A DNA stretch of 64,000 nt from Choristoneura fumiferana (GCF_025370935.1 NC_133491.1:1348869-1412868); one strand, 5' to 3'. Positions 10,379 to 21,300 are shown, counted from the stretch's first letter. Notes: generated by a model from the letters alone, not told the origin. Made by a program: numbers and translations.

Positions 10379-10639
10379 GTTTCATAAAAATTTAACCCTG
10401 AGCGTAGGCGGCTTTTCGCAAAGAATCTCTTCCAGGCACCTTTGACGAAATAAAGAAATCAGAATATTTACCCAACTACAAAGAGATATCAATTTAATCT
10501 TACAAAATTATATAAGTACTTATATATATGCCGACTAGCCATAGAATGTGACAAACGTTATGGCATCCATAGGCCAGGACCTGACATGTATGTATGCGTG
10601 TAAAGCGCAATAATTACCCCTCCGCACGACTTCGCCAAT

Positions 10640-10770
10640 TTCTTAAACTTGGCACTTTCCTAACTTGTCTCTTTCTTAACTTGCCATTTTCTTACTTGGT
10701 CTCTTTCATAAACTTGTCGCTTTCCTAACTCGTCTCTTTTTTAACTCTACATTTTCTTACTTGCCTACGT
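10640..10770. repeat. Degenerate word array, ~17-18 bp
   Basis: Repeated variants of ctttcttaacttgtct: cactttcctaacttgtct, ctttcttaacttgccat, tttcataaacttgtcgc and cctaactcgtctc. The pattern resembles one arm of the foldback-like elements at 15188 and 17395. No core or opposite arm is evident nearby. Confidence 0.6.
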
Positions 10771-10774
10771 ATCT

Positions 10775-12690
10775 CACTACATATCCTCTGAAATGAACTC
10801 TTATTGTACGAGCTTAATTAAATACACGGTCTGCGCTTCGCTGTTTCAATGGAAGAGTGCCCTTACCTTATAAAGTTCCCACGGAAAGTTCTGTGAAATA
10901 GCGGAGAATTTCCACCCACCAAAAGTTAATATCTCTCTTTCACGCCACATTTCACTCAAATGCCGTGGTTATTATAAAAGCTTCACAATTATTTTTAACA
11001 TGCCTCAAATAAGGCGGAGTTTCTCGTTCGTAGAAATCTTTTTATAAACCGTAATTAATTACCGCGTATGTAATTTCCGCTAACTTCCGCAGACGGCTAA
11101 GTTCATTAATAGAAACTACCTGGTAATTGACGTTTTGTCCATTATTTTTCATACATAATATAACTTAAAATAAACCGTGATCACGACGATGGATGATACC
11201 TAATATCAATTAACCTATTTCAAGAGTTATTACCCCAATGCAAAAAAAGGCTTACGTCACCCCTCATTCGGCCGCTACGTGTGTCATAGCTTCCCGACGG
11301 GAGATTCGTTTTGATGTGTTTTTTTTTAATCGAAAGCTAGTATAATCCAGATAGTTCTCAGTTAATTTTCATTTACACCCTACCTATTCAGACGTTTTTG
11401 AAATATTAACTTTAAAATGACTATGTCGGGGGTTTTCGACTTCTCTCTCTAAGTTGGTAGGTTCTATTTCAAACCCAGTTCCTGCACAATAATGGCTTGG
11501 CATTTGGCCGCCTCGTATCTCGCTGGCTCGTCTCGCAACTTTTAGTTACGCAACTCGCGAAAATTGGCGTTGTGTATTTTGGACTTTAAATTGGCACAAT
11601 TGCCTTGTAAATCAGCCGGTGGCGCCAACTTCTAAAGTTAGTATCGTAGCCAGACGGGAACCTCACTCATAGCCGAAGTTGGAGATGGTAAACAAAATGT
11701 TGTAAAGTTTGACCCATGTTATCTTTTTTATTTTAAGTTTTCAGGGTTAGTAGGGAAAATGTGGGGACCCGAAATTCAAAGTTTTTAAATTTTTACAGAA
11801 GAAGCTTTTCCGTTCAACACTATATACACATCACCATAGGGCTAGCTCTTTTCTCGAACAACGTATTGGCAATGCCATAGAATACCACAAGGATACGAAG
11901 CCAGCCTTATGGGCACCCTAATACCCAATAACGATCTGGATATTTTACGAGTAGAAGATTATAGGTTTTTAGGCTTAAAATAAGTCAGGTTTTCAGTGTT
12001 ATTTTTCTTTGCTTTTATGACGTATTTTTTTTTATACACAGTGTATAATAATTAATATTTTTAAAGCAGAACTAGTCATAGTTTCGGCATGTCTATCTAC
12101 AAGGTGTTGGTAGAGTAAAATTTTGAATGAAATCTTTTCGGTACCTCCTCCATACGGGGTTTGAGTTGTCGTTGGATATGTCCTTCAAAATCCATAGGTT
12201 TGCGAATTCCGTTAATGCGAATCCGAAAATGCGTTAGGGGAACATTGAACTTCAATTTTGATTTTTTTGCCAACATCACGTGATATAAATGAACTATTCA
12301 ATCACATTTTTATTCAAGTGTATAACCAGACTCCATCCCGATTGGACATAAACACATCTGATCGGAAACCCGACTGAATATAAACACATCGGAAAATCAA
12401 ATAAGATTTCTATATTTCGGTAAGGGCAAGTTGTTGAATTATTGAACATCGCCAAATCGTGTGGGCCGAAAGTCGGGAAGACCGGATAAACAACTGTATG
12501 TTTATTTCTGGCACTGTTATAGCTAAATAAGATAAGAGGTATTCAATCTTAGCCTTCTGGACTAACAACGTTACGTTACGTTAAGGCTCTTTGGTGTCGC
12601 AAGTACCTAACTATGGCCGGTGCTGCTTGCATCAGGTGACTCGTTAAATTTGAAAAGAAAAACCAATACCATTTTCCACTAGACAGACGC
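10775..12690. other. Mostly unannotated
   Basis: Only a short repeat end near 11390-11440 (gacgtttttgaaatatt ... gtcgggggtttt) is recognisable, from the GGGGGTT family. No gene seen. Confidence 0.4.
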
Positions 12691-12900
12691 CTAATGTTAA
12701 AGAAAGAAAGGAAGAAAAACATTTATTGGTAACATTTATAAAGCAGATAAAAATAAACAAGGAAATCAAGACAAATTTTGTCACGAAATAGTCCCAACTC
12801 AGCATGATGTCAACCTTCCGGCCGACGCTGTTCTTCCGTTGGAACCATTTAGATGAGTTCAAAGTAAACGCCAAACAATGAAATCGACAACTATTTTTTT
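12690..12900 (-). mobile_element. Possible LINE 3' end
   Basis: A GAAA-type run then aacatttattggtaac resembles the arrangement at 1800-1995. Weak evidence, no coding remnant. Confidence 0.25.
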
Positions 12901-13046
12901 TTATCACAAGTAAGACTTGTTTTGTTAGACTACTAGACAGTGATGTTTAGCCCAAGCACAGACCTACCGATTCCATTTTATTCTATTCTAAATTTTACCT
13001 AGAATAGTACAGAAAAGAATTTAAGTCAGAATTCTAGAGAAATAGG

Positions 13047-13218
13047 TACCATCAGCCAAATAAGTGGTCTATAAATTTTTAATCAAGTTCCTATCAAATG
13101 TATACGTCGCTAAAGTCGAACTTTCAAGTTGACAGACACGTCTATTGGCATTATTGTTTTATGACATGCAAACGTTTATCAACTTTAGGGTGGTAGACCA
13201 CATATTTGGCTGATGGTA
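13047..13218. mobile_element. MITE-C, copy 1 (TA-type ends)
   Basis: Ends taccatcagccaaataagtg and catatttggctgatggta are inverses. A second copy lies inverted at 34376-34547. The two share aatgccaatagacgtgtctg or its complement. TA at each end suggests a mariner-type TA target. Confidence 0.75.
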
Positions 13219-13434
13219 CATACAAAAAAAGAAAAACGCATTCCTCGCTTCACATCCTCGCACATCTCTGGTGGAAACGTAGCCTAAGTCTAGTTTATTA
13301 GTATTTAGAGCCGCTTACACGGTCTAAGATTAAAAAATTAAATCATCAGGTTAGCTGTTAACTCGGAGTTATACAACGTGTCTCTACTCATTGAGCAATG
13401 ACCGAAATCCGAGTAGTTTCTTCTCAGGTTTTGT

Positions 13435-13993
13435 ACATACCGGGTGTGGCCTGTAATACAAGCAAAAAATTAAAACATAGATCGTCCTCGTCAAACTGAA
13501 CAACATTAATTCAGCGACTTTTAAAAATAATGGAGTCTTTGAATTTTCTCTTTTTCATACAAATTAAATACTGCTATCAATGTACGCCATCCTAGAACAC
13601 AAACACAGCTGCAGACGTCGCCTGTCACGCTACAAACATCAAGCATTTTGCTTTAAAGCCGCGTATCCATTGGAGCAGCATCAGGCCGAGCACCGCGAGC
13701 CGAGCCATATTTTGTCGGTTTTTTGGCCGTGCTCAAAGGAGCCTCAGTCTGAGCCGTGCCTTTGGCAGCGTCTCCACTTGCGCGGCCTCGGGAGCGAGGC
13801 AGCCGCACGGCCCGAGGCTGCCTCTAGTGGATACGCGGCTTAAGTACATTGCTTCTGCGAATAAACTTAGAAGTGTAATAAAAATTAAAAAAACTAATTA
13901 TTTTTAAAAGTCGCTGAACTAATATTGTTAAGTTTGACGAGGACAATCTATGTTTTAATTTTTTGCTCGTATTACAGGCCACACCCGGTATGT
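13435..13993. mobile_element. 559-bp TIR element with ~90-bp arms
   Basis: The left arm begins acataccgggtgtggcctgt and continues through aattaaaacatagat and ttcagcgacttttaaaaata. The right arm is its inverse, ending gccacacccggtatgt. Non-coding. It is interrupted by a second MITE at 13657-13840. Confidence 0.8.
13657..13840. mobile_element. MITE nested in the 559-bp element
   Basis: Ends agccgcgtatcca and tggatacgcggct are perfect inverses flanked by TAA (13654-13656, 13841-13843), consistent with PIF/Harbinger. GC-rich inside (cggcctcgggagcgaggcag). An open frame of 87 codons across it has no domain and is chance. Confidence 0.75.
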
Positions 13994-13999
13994 TTAATA

Positions 14000-14520
14000 A
14001 TACATCATTGCCCAGAGGAGAGACTCGTTGACTGATGTATAGACAAGGCGTCTAGAGGCTATCTCGGCAGCGCCACATTCGTAATGCGTCCACGTCGCTC
14101 TAACCAACGACCCGACATAAAATCTCCAAATTATTTACGCAAACAATTTCCCTACAAGTCGCGAGCTGTAAACATTCAGTTATTATGACACGGTCGTAAA
14201 GGCGACGAGCGAAGCGACTCAAGTGGCGTATTTAATAACTTCTGTTGCGTTATTCGGGGTAATGTTAAAAAGGGAATTGGCTGGTATAAATCCAGTTACC
14301 ATGTTATTAAGGCGAGGCATTATTTTCATTTAAAATTTTCCTTTCGATATTTTAAGCAAGGTAGGTAGATAAAGTATACGTACGTGAATAAACTCCTGGA
14401 TTACTTTGTAATTCACAATTCGGGAAGATGTTTGGATGTTTGAACTCAATCATGCAATAAAAGCTGAACGAATTTAGATGAAACTTGGTGTAACAGATAG
14501 ACAAAGGTCTGGATTCAGTG
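14000..14520. other. No recognisable feature
   Basis: No gene or repeat recognised between the TIR element and the next palindrome. Confidence 0.4.
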
Positions 14521-14523
14521 ATG

Positions 14524-14688
14524 GTGATTTTCCATCGTCGAGGCGAGACGAGACGAGGCGAGACGAGGCGAGATGAGGCGAGACAAGAATTGAAATTTGT
14601 ATGCATTCTCGCGCGCCGCGGGCGCTGCCATACAAATTTCAATTCTCGTCTCACCTCGTCTCGTCTCGCCTCGCCGGTGGAAAACCAC
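14524..14688. mobile_element. Palindromic MITE, gaggcgagac words
   Basis: Arms gtgattttccatcgtcgagg and cctcgccggtggaaaaccac are inverses. They include runs of ggcgagacga, and aattgaaatttgtatg pairs with catacaaatttcaatt. The overlapping open frames on both strands are by-products of the palindrome. Confidence 0.75.
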
Positions 14689-14886
14689 ATTAAAACTTAG
14701 GATAGTTAATAATAGTAATGCGTTCCCGTTGTACAATATTTTAAATTTAAACATGAATAGAGGGCACTGTTTCCAAGAATACAATACAATAACTCTTATT
14801 TGAACATCATAACATATAGTCAGCAGTGAAGAATACACAGTAACATACCAACTTCGGTGTACTGCCGTTTCGGCAAAATATTTTTC

Positions 14887-15136
14887 AATGTACTAAAAGA
14901 ATTTCCTTGCTCACCCGCGACCTTACGATAGCTAAGCTTATGCAAAATATGCGTTTTCATGCAGTTCCTCCACCTCCACACTGTATGAACACACACAAAT
15001 CACACAAACCCAAACCACCACACTACACTGACGCGTTTCGAACTCAACCAGAGCTCATCTTCAGAGTGACACTCTGAAGACTCTGGAGATGAGTGATGAT
15101 GGTCGCGGGTGAGCAAGGAAATTCTTTTAGTTCATT
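14887..15136. mobile_element. TIR element, ~36-bp ends
   Basis: The left end starts aatgtactaaaagaatttcc and continues ttgctcacccgcgacc. The right end is ggtcgcgggtgagcaaggaa then attcttttagttcatt. One mismatch is visible. Interior non-coding. Confidence 0.8.
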
Positions 15137-15187
15137 GATATGGACCTCCGCAAAGTAACACCTGATTCAATAAATTATTTAAAATAT

Positions 15188-15834
15188 TTTTCGCCAAATT
15201 TCACTTCCCAAAAAACTTATCGCAGTAGTTTCATTTCCCAAACGAAAATTTAGCATATTAACATTTCGCATTTTATTTATTTGGTCAAATTATCATTTGG
15301 CATTGTCAAGCTTTATTATGACAAACGTTTTCTTTGCCTAATATTATATTCCAAAGAAATGTTTGTTCAAAATGACACTTCGCACATGAACCAACCACAG
15401 AAAAGTAGGTTAGGTTAGGTTAGAACTGCGTCCCCCACAGAAACGAACTGCTATCAGAAAAGTAGATTAGGTTAGAACTGCGTCCCCACAGAAACGAACT
15501 GCTACCAGAAAAGTAGGTTAGGTAAGAACTGCGTCCCCCACAGAAACGAACTGCTACCAGAAAAGTAGGTTAGGTAGAACTGCGTACCCCACAGAAACGA
15601 ACTGCTATCAGAAAAGTAGGTTAGGTTAGAACTGCGTCCCCCACAGAAACGAACTGCTACCAGAAAAGTAGTTTATTATGCCATGCAATATTTTGGGAAG
15701 TGCTTTATGCCAAACGATACATTTGACTAAAAAATACTTGGTGGTAACATGACAAAGTAATTATTTTTGAAACAGTAATTTGCCAAAAAAAAACAATTAC
15801 TAACTGTAAAATTGCGATAAGTTGTTTTTTGCCC
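15188..15834. mobile_element. Foldback-like element 1
   Basis: AT-rich arms flank a minisatellite core. Inverted matches between arms include cacttcccaaaa (15202-15213) with ttttgggaagtg (15691-15702), and aacttatcgca (15214-15224) with tgcgataagtt (15813-15823). The arms consist of loosely repeated words such as catttcgc, catttggc and atgccaaacg. The core is the 52-bp tandem array at 15398-15671. No protein is encoded. It shares ttaggtagaactgcg with element 2. Confidence 0.6.
15398..15671. repeat. Minisatellite, 52-bp unit, ~5 copies
   Basis: The unit begins cagaaaagtaggttaggtta and continues gaactgcgtcccccacag then aaacgaactgctac. Copies differ by small indels in the TTAGG part. The first copy carries three GGTTA steps. 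TTAGG is the insect telomere repeat, but here it is short and inside a mobile element. Confidence 0.9.
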
Positions 15835-15839
15835 ATACA

Positions 15840-16640
15840 TACATTAGTCCTACCTTAGTTTTCGAGATGACTTTGCCGTTATTAGCTCCACATTATGAAG
15901 CCAGTCTTGATCCGATCGTGTAGTTTCATTGACTTTTAATCTGTTTTACTTAAACATTTCTTTTTGATGTTTAAACGCGGGCGACGCCGCAGGTTAGTAA
16001 ATAATACATATCAAAAACTACCGCACAAGTGTACCGGCATTTGGCGATAGCTTGATAAGTAATCCCATTGAATCGAGCGCAGCTGTGCCAGGTCCCCGTT
16101 CAAAGAACAAACGAGTCAGTAATGAGATTACAGCCCTAGGGAGTTCGCGGTAGTCGTGAGGAGATTGGATCTGAAAGGCTTTTAGTTGGCCTGGTGAGCT
16201 TGTATTTTCAATTTATAATTAAATAGGTTTTACATCTGGGAAATGTTGAATGGCAATAGATATGCATAGAACTTATCAAACTGACTTATAAATGTGACTC
16301 GAAAGGGATGTATCACGAGCTAGAAGCACTGATCTATAAAGAAACCATTGTCAGATACTGCAAGGCACAAAGGCCTAGCGTATAGGTAGACAAATTCGCA
16401 AAGAATGGGTAACACACGTTACAACAGAGCTGTTAGGACCATTTCTACGTGGGCCTCACAACAAAAGGCTGTTCTGAAAGGTTAATCACTAGTTCCTCGA
16501 ATTAAACAATACATATATTTCAACATAGATCGTTCCTGGAGAACTAAGTGAGACAGAGAGAGAAAGTTGTTACTAGAAAAATTATCTACTCTACGATTGC
16601 TGGTAACACTATAACGTTTTAAACTTTCGTGATTTTCACT
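15840..16640. other. No recognisable feature
   Basis: No gene seen. A piece near 16200-16235 (ttgtattttcaattta, aggttttaca) faintly resembles segment A of the retroposon at 3042. Confidence 0.4.
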
Positions 16641-16647
16641 CATAGTC

Positions 16648-16843
16648 AAAATACCACGAACGGGACTTATTTATCACGCTAACACAAACGAGTAATATTT
16701 ACCTCGACGTTTCTGCACCATTAGTGGCCGTGGTCACGAGTAGACTCATAAACCCTACTCGTGACTACGGCCACTGTAATGTTGCAGAAACGTCGAGGTA
16801 AATACTAAGTACCGTAAATATAAGTCCCGTTCGTGGTATTTTG
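16648..16843. mobile_element. 196-bp palindromic element
   Basis: Ends caaaataccacgaacgggac and gtcccgttcgtggtattttg are perfect inverses. A second inner pair, atttacctcgacgtttctgc and gcagaaacgtcgaggtaaat, surrounds a centre with gtcacgagtag/ctactcgtgac. Confidence 0.85.
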
Positions 16844-16849
16844 CTGCTA

Positions 16850-17394
16850 TCATCGGTCAGCCGGCTAAGTAGAGGAACATACCGGCTGTGTACCTACGTT
16901 AATATAACGTGATCCGTGCTTTTACACGATTAGTAAGGCCCCAAAGCTAACCCAACTTAAATAAACAGTTTATTCACACTCTCGGTGACGTAAGTCGGTC
17001 CTTCTATTAAGGGGCGGAAGTGCCCGGAATCGCCATTAAGCGTTGACCGTCCCGGTCGGATTCACTGGCCGCGTATAAATCTGCCTTTTGTGACAGACGC
17101 GCTGGAAACTAGAGTAGTGCGTGCTCGTTCACGGCACGGAATGCTTTCTTTTACAAACATACGTAAACATACTAGTACATGTCATCGGGTACAACAACAA
17201 CATCGATATAAATCACTAAAAATCGTGCCGCATCACAGCTTCACCACAGACTTCTCTGCGACCCGCAAATGTTCATGCAGAACCTGCCCTCCTCTTCCAC
17301 ATCAAAAAATACTATAATATCAAACAGGCTCAACTGTCACAATTAGCACAAAAGACGTTTCGAACGATCTACGAGTTCATTATTAAAGCTTAGT
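16850..17394. other. No recognisable feature
   Basis: A moderately GC segment at 16980-17300 holds a 75-codon open frame without recognisable motifs. Not called as a gene. Confidence 0.35.
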
Positions 17395-17590
17395 AATAAG
17401 TAGTAATTAATAACGGGCACTATATTTTCTGTCACTTAATTTAGATTTGTCACTAAACTGCGATACCCTAATTATTATATCTATCCCTAAGAAATATATT
17501 GCTCATCAAATTAATCAAATCTGTCTCTAAGTATGAGTCATGAGATTAATGTAAACCTGTATCTTAAATTATAGTTTGATCATCATTGCA

Positions 17591-17855
17591 GACGATCAGA
17601 TGGCCTAGTGGTTAGAGAACCTGACTACGAAGCTTGAGGTCCCGGGTTCGATTCCCGTGTCGGGGCAGATATTTGTATGAAAAGTACGAATGTTTGTTCT
17701 CGGGTCTTGGGTGTTTAATATGTATTAAGTATGTGTCTATCTATATAATTATATTTATCCGTTGCTTAGTACCCATAACACAAGCTTACTTTGGGACTAG
17801 GTCAATTGGTGTGAATTGTCCCGTGATATTTATTTATTTATCATTCGATCACCAA
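17591..17855 (+). mobile_element. SINE-M (tRNA-headed), near full length
   Basis: The head has box A-like tggcctagtggttagagaac and box B-like gggttcgattcccg. The body includes ctcgggtcttgggtgttta and gactaggtcaattggtgtga, and the tail is attt repeats. This is a common lepidopteran SINE type. Partial copies lie at 18047-18215 and 21100-21300. Confidence 0.8.
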
Positions 17856-18046
17856 AATAATAGAGATCTGTCACCTAAATAAATAGATCAGTTCCTAAAT
17901 TCGATGCTTCTACCTATTCTACTAAGGCAGGTCTGGTTAGGTACGACGACGAGCGAAGCGAGGTGGAGTGTTAGGTAGAACTGCGACCCTCAGTGCGCGA
18001 GCGAAGCGGCGGGAGCGAAGTGCCAGAACCGAACATTTTTTGCTAA

Positions 18047-18215
18047 TACTTGTATGATGAATATAAATGTTTGTGGTAGGTACTTGAGTCTTGGATGTTT
18101 GTATGTATTTAAGTATATATGTATGTATGTCTACCCGTTGTTTAGCACCCATAGAACAAACTTTGCTTAGTTTGTGGCTGGGTCAATTGGTGTAATTTGT
18201 GAGAAGATATTATTA
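18047..18215 (+). mobile_element. SINE-M, 5'-truncated
   Basis: Matches the body of 17591-17855 from cttgagtcttggatgttt through ggctgggtcaattggtgt, with a (TAT)n tail. It lies inside foldback-like element 2, beside its core. Confidence 0.75.
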
Positions 18216-18599
18216 TTATTATTTCATTAATTGTATATCATTATCGTCAAATTTCAGTTCAATTATTTGATGATCAATATTATTTTCCAGTGATTATAAT
18301 TAATTTTTAGGAAGCCATTTCTATATTGTTTGGTGATTCCGTTTTAGTGACACATCTATTATTTTGGAACCCAATATAATTATTTGATGATCAATATTAT
18401 TTCCGAGTAATTTTTAAATAATATTTAGGTAACCGTTTTAATATTATTTGGTGATTCAATTTAGGTGACAGATCTACTATTTTAGGAACAAATATTATTT
18501 ATTAGGTCGCCGAAAACGCATTTATTAGGTGATCAATAAAATCATACCCATTAATAACCACCCGAGTAAAAACCAATCAATTATTTGAAATGGTGTAAA

Positions 18600-19290
18600 T
18601 TTTATTCACATCCGATGTCTACGGCGTAGAGTGTCTACAACGTAGCACTGCTACGTCGCGTAGCTCTTGAAACTATCGATTTCGTAATACTCTAGTTCAA
18701 CAGTTTTCAGTGTTTTTTTTAGCCTATTTGATATTATTTGCCTAAGTATTTGATATTAATTTCAGCTTAAGATATCCACACGCTCTTTCTTGATAAAAAG
18801 GGTCTCGAGTCTTGACAGACGTCCGTCTGTCTATGTTTTTTGACAGACAGACGAACAAAAAGTGTACCGCGTTCCACAAGTTCCGTTTTTTTTAAGGTAA
18901 GAAACCATTATACGTCAATCATTGGCTATTAAACTACTGGCTGATCGCATAAAATAACGTTTTAGTACGACCGTTAACACGCAGAAACGAGATTATACTG
19001 TAACGTACCAAAAACGTTTTAGTATTTCCATTAAAATCACCTTACCAGTCAAAGATCAATAAACGTCCAGGGAAGCGGTAGTAAAAATGAAGTACCCTGT
19101 TTCAATAGTCATAAAAATGGACTTACCATCTTCAGCATTCGTTACCGTAGATTTTTTTTCATTCAATTTATAGACGTGTAAATTATAGTGTCTAGAATGG
19201 ACTGTCAAAACTTACCTGTAACAAAGAAACAGAACATTATTAGTACAATTAGTAAACTATAAACTCGAATCTCAACATTTATTCGCTCAT
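18600..19290. other. No recognisable feature
   Basis: Contains a small perfect palindrome, gacagacgtccgtctgtc, near 18815. Otherwise AT-rich with no gene seen. Confidence 0.4.
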
Positions 19291-19291
19291 C

Positions 19292-19341
19292 GGCATTTCA
19301 TATCAGCCGTAGATCGTCCATTGTTAGACGTGAATTTGATT
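19292..19341 (-). mobile_element. RTE LINE 3' scrap
   Basis: atatcagccgtagatcgtcc then attgttagacgtga matches the minus-strand 3' terminus at 9284-9330. Confidence 0.55.
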
Positions 19342-19656
19342 GACAAAAAAAATGTGCCCAGTATTTCCACAACAATCTATGACGGACTATTTTCCCTAAG
19401 AAAGTACCTAATTGTAGGAGACATAAAAAAAGAAACCAGTAATATTTTAGCAAAATGTCTAGTACAAGAATAATTCTCGAATCGGGACCCTTTCAGATAA
19501 CGATATCGGGGTCCAGCGTGAGGCGAGCACGCTCTGAAGTTATCGCGACTGCGTGTCGTTTAATGTCGCCCCAACATATCATTAACACATTATGTCGGTT
19601 TCTTTGCAAAAAGCGCGTATCTCAAATAAATAAGTCAACAGAATTGACCCTTGAAA

Positions 19657-19874
19657 TCCATACTTACTAATACTTACTAATGTTAATGTTTGTGTCTTTG
19701 CCCGTCTTTCACGCCGTAACGGAGCGTCGGATCGACGTGATTTTTGGCATATATATAGTTTATGGGCCCAAGAGTGACAAAGGCTACTTTTTATCCCGGA
19801 AAAATGCACAGTTCCCGAGGGAACAGCGCGCGATAACCGAATACCACGCGGGCGGAGCCGCGGGCAAAAGCTAG
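19657..19874 (+). mobile_element. Non-autonomous Helitron (family H1)
   Basis: The right end has the hairpin-forming cgcgggcggagccgcg, then ggcaaaag and CTAG at 19871-19874 followed by T, the Helitron 3' signature. The body contains gttcccgagggaacagcgcg and gatcgacgtgatttttggca, shared in reverse with 20885-21090 and 60737-60927. Confidence 0.75.
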
Positions 19875-20047
19875 TAATGTTCATAAAGTTAACTCAGAAA
19901 AATCATTGATTATGAGGTACGATCTTTTATAAAAGTAGCGACGATTATGTATATCATTTAAAATGTCGCCGTTATGCCTTCACTCTTTGATGTTAATACG
20001 GACACCTTTTTTATGACAACAGAGTGCTGGTGCCCGCTCTCACACCA

Positions 20048-20188
20048 GTACCACTACCATGAGTTTACAGTGACCGTACTCGATAGCGAAGGCGTAAATT
20101 ATTTGTAGAGGCGCTGTACCATTCTCCATACAAATAATTTACGCCGTCGCTATCGAGTACGGTCACTGTAAACTCATGACAGTGGTAC
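20048..20188. mobile_element. Palindromic MITE, ~60-bp arms
   Basis: gagtttacagtgaccgtact pairs with agtacggtcactgtaaactc, and cgtaaattatttgta pairs with tacaaataatttacg. The outer ends are gtaccact/agtggtac. Target duplication not resolved. Confidence 0.8.
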
Positions 20189-20409
20189 AGTACACCTAGT
20201 CTCTTAGTCGCCTTCTACGACGCCCACGGGAAGCGATGGATTTTTGTCCTATTCTAAAACTGGACACGGCACAGACTGGGGAATACATCGGCTGTCAAAC
20301 ACGTGTCCAATCTGTTACGTATCAAAAATTGTGACTATCCCTGTCTGTTCTCAGATCTCAAGAGGCACTAGTCCATTTCCTTAGAGCCCTCTTGGGCAAA
20401 CAGTAAACA

Positions 20410-20626
20410 CAACTATAACACATTGCTTGCACTGTTGTGTTTCGGCGTGGAGAGTAAGACAGCCGGTGAAATTACTGGCACTTGAGGTATCCCATCTTAG
20501 GTGTCTAGGTTGGCAACGCATCTGCAATACCCCTGTTTTTGCAGATGTTTATGGGCGGTGGTGATCTCTTACCATCAGGAGACCCACTTGCTTGCTCGTT
20601 TGCCATCCAGTCGAATAAAAAAAAAT
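20410..20626 (+). mobile_element. SINE-B-like copy
   Basis: Contains gttgtgtttcggcgtggaga, cagccggtgaaattactggc and gtggtgatctcttaccatca, and ends gtcgaataaaaaaaaataac. Homologous to 8086, 28065, 29681 and 34693. The 77-codon open frame across it is not a gene. Confidence 0.75.
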
Positions 20627-20884
20627 AACAACAATCGGGGGCACCATATTTATCCAGCTAACTACCCCCAGCGGCCTGTTCCGGTTGCGCCTGCTAAATC
20701 ATTTTTACAGTCCCCGCGTGCGGCCCTGTTATAGATTGAATTATTCTAGCTCTGCCTTTTAATGGCCAAAAATATTTCAGTTTGTGAAAACAGGTATTTT
20801 ATGAAGCGGTTTTATAAAGCGAGGTAAGTTCGGATTTCAATATTTTTTTTAGAATGAACTTTTGTTAACCGCATTGCGCATAGT

Positions 20885-21090
20885 CTAATCATTATACTCT
20901 AACTCGGCTCCGACCGCGTGGTATTCAATTATCGCGCGCTGTTCCCTCGGGAACTGTGCATTTTTCCGTGATAAAAAGTAGCCTATGTCACTCTCGGGCT
21001 CATAAACTATCTCTATGCCAAAAATCACGTCGATCCTCCGGCGTGAAAGACGGACAAACACACTTTCGCATTTATAATGTTAATTATGGA
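20885..21090 (-). mobile_element. Non-autonomous Helitron H1, degraded 3' end
   Basis: Minus-strand copy: gctgttccctcgggaactgt, aaaatcacgtcgatc and ctttcgcatttataatgtta. The hairpin/CTAG end at the left is eroded. Confidence 0.65.
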
Positions 21091-21099
21091 TGTGCCTCT

Positions 21100-21300
21100 G
21101 CTTGACTATGGAACTAAAATGTTACAGGTTCAAATCCTTGCATGTCAAAGGGGCTGCTAGTTGTATGATGAACACGAAGCTTTGTACTTGAGTCATTATT
21201 CTTTCTTTATATATCTACTTAAGTAAAGTAAGTGTTTACATAGTAATATGTAGCATAGCTTTGCTTAGTTTCAAAATAGTTCAATTGGTATTAATTGTCC
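21100..21300 (+). mobile_element. SINE-M, degraded
   Basis: tgtacttgagtcattattct, agctttgcttagttt and caattggtattaattgtcc match the SINE-M body, and a box B-like caggttcaaatcc remains. Confidence 0.55.

Larger units (their letters stand above)
17395..18570. mobile_element. Foldback-like element 2
   Basis: The left arm (17395-17590, 17856-17930) is built of ~18-nt words such as gatctgtcacctaaat and agatcagttcctaaat. The right arm (18216-18570) is built of their reverse complements, such as atttaggtgacagatc, atttggtgattc and ttttaggaac. A 16-nt word at 17865-17880 is matched exactly in inverse at 18459-18474. The core (17931-18046) is GC-rich and contains ttaggtagaactgcg plus CGAGCGAAGCG words. 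Two SINE copies interrupt it. No coding capacity. Confidence 0.6.

Noticed and set aside
14352..14838. Overlapping open frames on both strands rich in Arg/Ser
   Set aside because: By-product of a palindromic MITE whose arms are GGCGAGAC repeats.
15398..15671. CRISPR-like array or telomere
   Set aside because: Units are contiguous 52-bp tandem repeats without spacers, in an animal genome. TTAGG is only part of each unit, and the array sits inside a mobile element.
16200..16240. Possible remnant of retroposon segment A
   Set aside because: Only ~25 bases resemble segment A, with an 8-base interruption. Too short to call.
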